From Nageia nagi (Eukaryota > Pinophyta), in contig JBITNC010000001.1 of NCBI GenBank assembly GCA_050084985.1, positions 117,366,001 to 117,430,000 of the forward strand: 64,000 nucleotides of DNA. The letters run 5' to 3'. The notes under the pieces were generated by a model. The model was given only the letters and a program-made list of their open reading frames with translations. It did no database searches and had not been told where the DNA came from. Both the position numbers and the translations under genes were made by a program. Each line of letters begins with the position of its first letter. Within the stretch, counting starts at the first letter, position 1. Below, piece after piece: positions 59,546 to 64,000 of this stretch.

Positions 59546-60743
59546 CTTTACGAGATGTCAAATCTTGAGGCATCTATCTTGAATATCTTGATACCTCTCA
59601 ACATTTTTAGATATATATCTAATATATATAAGCTAGTTATTATACTAAATAAAGATAATATTGTATAATTTTTATTGTCTATTTATCATATTATGTTTCA
59701 TATATATTTGAAATTTATCAAGTTCTCTAAACTAATTTGAGTGGATTAAACACGATAATTTTTCAAGGAGTTTGACTAAGAATGTTGTAATAAATTTCTT
59801 CTATTAGGTTAAAATCATAAATACTAATTAGGATTGATCATCTTATGTTTGAAAACAAGTATTAGTGAACCCTCATATGTATCATATATCCCTTTCTGAC
59901 TTAAAGGGATCTAAGGCTTTATAGGTCACACTCATGTGAAATAGCTAAAGGCTTCCATCTATTCATTATTTTACTCTTTTTATATCCAATTCTAGTTTCA
60001 CTTGTTTCTATTTCAATGGGGCAAAAGTAGAAACTTAATTATATATTTTATTTTAGATTTTATAAATATATACAAATTTAAATTTAGATTTTACATATTT
60101 ATTTACTTAACATATATTTATTCATTATTTGATATATTGAACATGAACTTGAATTAAATTTTGAATATCCTAGATCTAGTTTTAATGTCTTCTTTGTATG
60201 GGTGATAAACATGATTTTACATCGTTCAATTGAGTAAATTGAAATGTACCCTATGTATATTGAAAGGTACTTCATTTGGGATCTTTTGAAACATACCATT
60301 AGTATGTTGCAACATATCTAAGATTGTTTATCTTGATTTACGTTCCATTTTGTTACATTCATCTAAGTGAGAATTGCATTTAGATTTATTTAAACATAAT
60401 TTAGATTTATTTAAAATTATATTTTTTATTATTTAAATATAATCAAGTCCTTTTGAAAACATCAAATCTTCTCTAATTGAAGAATCATATCTTTAACTAT
60501 TTTACATTTTTTTTTAAATGAGAAAACTTTATATTAAATGTTTTGCATTTTTGATATAACTTTATGCATTCAACATAAATTATTCTTGCTTACATATTAT
60601 ATCTTTAAAAACTTTATTAATTAAAAACATTTAACATATATTAAAAGAAAATAGATATCCTATCATCAATATCAATTGTTTTTCTTCAAAATAAACTCTC
60701 ATAATTCAATTTTCTTAACATTATCCATAGAGTAAAATTAAAA
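59546..60743. repeat. Linker E plus block X', copy 4 (no TIR element)
   Basis: E runs CATCTATCTTGAATATCTTG to CAATGGGGCAAAAGTAG, then X' to GAGTAAAATTAAAAG, where A begins. It carries a small local repeat, CCTCATATGTATCATATATC, near 59,870. Confidence 0.73.
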
Positions 60744-63700
60744 GCCCATCATGTTCGTCATACTTTGGTGAGCCATAGACTTACATAGACATTCCTAGCC
60801 TCTTTCACCCATCATAACTTACCCCATCATATTCTCCCCCACTTTAAACTAGTGGTGACCTAACATCAGGTAAGCTAGGAAGATGTATATCCATGTGCTC
60901 CTTGTATCTAGCATACCATGTTCGTGTACATGCATAGAAGTCCTAGGGGTTTTTTCGAGACTATGGTGTCTGAATGCCATCTCTGGAAGAACAACTGACC
61001 CACACATAAGGCATCCTGGTTATTCAAGATAGCAAGACTTCTCTAATGCCAAGGACTCAGCCTCAACTGATGATCATCTAAAATATCTCATAAAGCCTAT
61101 TGTTCAAAGTAGCAGTAGCATCGATTAACACAAGGGTCCATGGCCACACTCTTTCCTTTTTCCACTAACCTCAACCATCCACATGCTTTACACTACATCC
61201 CATTTTTCCATCCATGATTAGCTCCAACATTGGCTAATAAGGCTTTATGAAGACATTACATAAGTAAATAGTCTAGGCATTGCCCAACTCATGATAAACA
61301 TTCCCCACACTAGCATTGTTTCCTACGATGCGTATGACTAACCTATCAACCATTCTATGTATTTCACTAACCAGATCTTACATGAATCCACATGAGCTCA
61401 CCCTTTGTGTTATGCATGATCAAAGGTGTTAACTAACCCATCTCATTTCCTTGGCATTTTAACCAATAGAGTGTGTCCATAACCTAGAATAGGGAATCAC
61501 TCATGGTTCCACTTCCGAGCTAGGTCCAATCCACAACTCTAGTGAAGGCATGTTCCTATAGTTCCCACTCAACCTTGGAACATCTTGAGAACATAAGCCC
61601 ACTAAAGGATCTAACACATGCAGTTTTATACAATATAGATACTCGTTTGCCTAAGATTGTCATACCTTAAACATGACCTACCTAAGCTGCACCCAATCTG
61701 TGAATCTAGCACCCATTCTACTCATGTGATTGTGAGCACCATCATTATGACTACTTGGCATAGTGCTTTCACTAAGGCAACCATTCTTGCCATGCACGAT
61801 CCATTTACCCTTTTAGCTTTTCAACTTTTAGGGTTATATTCACCACTTCCTTATCTATGAATTTGTGGTAACACGCATAGGGTAACATTTAACAATGCCT
61901 GCTAGGGAGGGGTTGGTAAGACCCACCAACTAGGAACACACAAAGGAAGGCCTTTGAGATACACCATCCCATCAGGAGCACCTTGAGCGATGATCACCCC
62001 AATCCATACCTATGGTTCTCGTTGACCACCATATACACAAGCACATGCACACCATGGTGATTATATTACTTTGTACCAACAAATATATACAACTACATCT
62101 CACATAGATGGTTTACATCACTATTTCCCTCTCGATGGATCTATGCTTACCACTTAGCCACTAACCTTCATGCTTCCAAGCCGACTAAGGGATTTCTAAT
62201 GATCAAGCACCATAGTATAGTATTATTGGAAAACCAACAACCCATTTTTCCACTTAGGTAGCTCAACACCCTTTCCAGGTGTGCACATACCAGGTAAGTT
62301 GGGAGCACAGAACCATCTTGCATAAACTGATCTAGCCTCCAACCCTTTGCATGGGATCCACCCAACCATATGACTAGTAACCAACTTTACCAACTATTTC
62401 ACACACCACTTGACTAGATACACCTCACAAGGAATGCCCATACTACCCTATAGAGTTCAATCCCATGTATCCCAATCTCAAGGCAACACTGTTAGCTCCA
62501 ATTCCATTGATGGGTTTCATCCCTCTGGACTCTTTGCTAACACATAAAGAAAATTAGGTTAGAGTATTCCATGCCACACTTGCAAGTTGAAGTATTCCAT
62601 GCCACACTTTGTACTCCACTCTTTGTTCCCTTTGTCGAACCTTGGACACAACCAAGTTGCCCCTAGACACACTACTAGGTTCCCAAGATATGAAGTTCGA
62701 GCTTTCCTTTCTCCAGTGGCATTATGCTTATCAACTTATGTTATTGACTATTACCAACCAAACCTTTCTTAAGTTGTTTCACCTCAACATCATCATTTCC
62801 ATCATGATCTCCATCAAGTCAGCTAAGGTGTCCCCCAAACTAGCTATGGCCATTTGACCAAGTCAACTACAGTTTCTCCCAACCCTTTCCTGGCATCCAT
62901 CGAGTTAGCCATAGTCCATCTAAGTCACCATCATGTAAAAAAAATACATACCTACCGTGAAATAAAATTAATACCTATTGAAGAGATTTTAACAACCATG
63001 GGCTAATCCACCACTTTAAAAAAGGAATAGTTGGGGATTTCTTGACACCTATCTATTTCATCCATGATCGCCCCAAGAGGAAACTACTTGGACCCCCAAA
63101 TAGGATTCTACCTCATGCTTTATGGAAAAGGCTAGCGTCATCTTAATAGGAATGCCTAATCAACCCTTGGGTACACCCATAGCTGGCCTAGCATTCCATG
63201 GTATGAGTTTGATATGGCCTAAGTAAATAGCCCCACCATAGGCACTGATGCATGTGAATCATCCCTTCAGTGCACACCCTCTAGGCTATGAGATGCAGGT
63301 TAGGATACTAAGGCTATCAATAGCCCACCATGTTAGTCATACCCTGGTGAGCCATAGATGCACATTGACCTACATGGCCTCCACTTCCCATCTAAACTCA
63401 TGCTGTCATATTCTCCCCCACTTTAAATTGGTGGCAACCTAACACTAGGTAAGTTAGGAAGATGCATGTCTATAGGTTCCTGATATCCAACATACCATGT
63501 TCAAGTACATGCATAGAATTCCTAGGGGTTTTATCGAGAACATGGCATTCAAACTCCATATTTGGAAGAATGATTGACCCATACACAAGGCATCATAGAT
63601 AATCAAGATAGCCAAACTTATCTAATGCCAAGGACTCAATCTCAACTGGTGACCATCTAAACTATTCCATAAAGCCCATTATTTGAACTAGCAATAGCAA

Positions 63701-64000
63701 TAGCTAACATGAGGGTTCATGATCACACTCATTCCTTTTGCCACTAACCCCAGCTATCCAAGTGCTATCTACTATAGTTCATTTTATCATCCATAATCAA
63801 TGCCAACACTAGCTAACAAGGCTCTATGAAGATATTGCCTAAGGTAATAGTCTAGGCACTACCCAACTCAGGCCAAACTTACCTCATACTAGCATCCTTG
63901 TCTTCCATGAGTACGAATAACATGTCTGACATTCTATATCTTGCACTAACTAGAACTTACATGAATCCACACAAGCTCAACCTCTGTGTTGTGCACAACT
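60744..64000. repeat. Block A, copy 5 (more than 1.26 units, runs off the window)
   Basis: It begins at the phase shared with 11,245 and 16,388 and returns to that phase at about 63,325 (2.58 kb). It continues past the point where copy 3 joined B, so the head-to-tail order is real. A short local duplication of AAGTATTCCATGCCACACTT lies at about 62,560-62,610. Plus frames 61,657-61,860 and 63,248-63,442 and the minus frame 62,168-62,365 match those of other A copies and are not supported as genes. Confidence 0.8.

Overview
This window looks like intergenic, repeat-saturated nuclear DNA from a seed plant with a large genome. The evidence is low GC content, no dense genes, nested and decayed Ty1/copia-type LTR retrotransposons primed by initiator-Met tRNA, a pentatricopeptide-repeat (PPR) pseudogene fragment, and GT-AG exon-like pieces. 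A gymnosperm would fit the old nested insertions, but that is a guess. I see no intact protein-coding gene, no rRNA or tRNA gene and no CRISPR array.

Most of the window is several diverged copies of one composite repeat. I use private block names. A is a 2.58-kb head-to-tail repeat. F is a block carrying a PPR fragment. B is a block rich in TTAATC motifs with about 118-bp sub-repeats. G is about 1 kb and follows B. D is a gag-only copia-like retrotransposon. X is an AT-rich block of about 2.2 kb. E/X' is a 450-bp linker followed by a second, diverged X. Copy 1 (1-13,115) reads A-B-G-D-X-E/X'-A. Copy 2 (13,116-32,090, continuing at 36,339-36,960) starts with a gag fragment and repeats E/X'-A-B-G-D-X-E/X'-A. 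Copies 3 and 4 (40,603-46,186 and 46,187-64,000) start with F: F-B-D-X, then F-B-G-D-X-E/X'-A.

The paralogous copies act as empty-site controls for one another. A complete but dead copia element (48,702-55,102) lies in copy 4 at a site empty in copy 1. A 2.08-kb solo LTR (3,910-5,986, target duplication GGATG) lies in copy 1 at a site empty in copy 4. A 1.05-kb terminal-inverted-repeat element (9,041-10,093) is absent from two paralogous sites. The D element sits at the same AAGTA site in every copy, as a solo LTR, a deleted copy, a complete copy and a 3'-deleted copy. D therefore inserted before the block multiplied, and the other two LTR insertions came afterwards.

The least repetitive part is 32,091-40,600. 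It holds a 4.2-kb insertion of unknown type inside an X' block. To its right is a minus-strand, exon-like series: four tandem units of about 290 bp, each with an 81-93-nt exon-like segment ending at a GAG|GTGA donor, next to a longer related exon at 38,281-38,469. This tandem-exon array and the same-site D series are the two observations most worth following up. I found no new multi-gene system.
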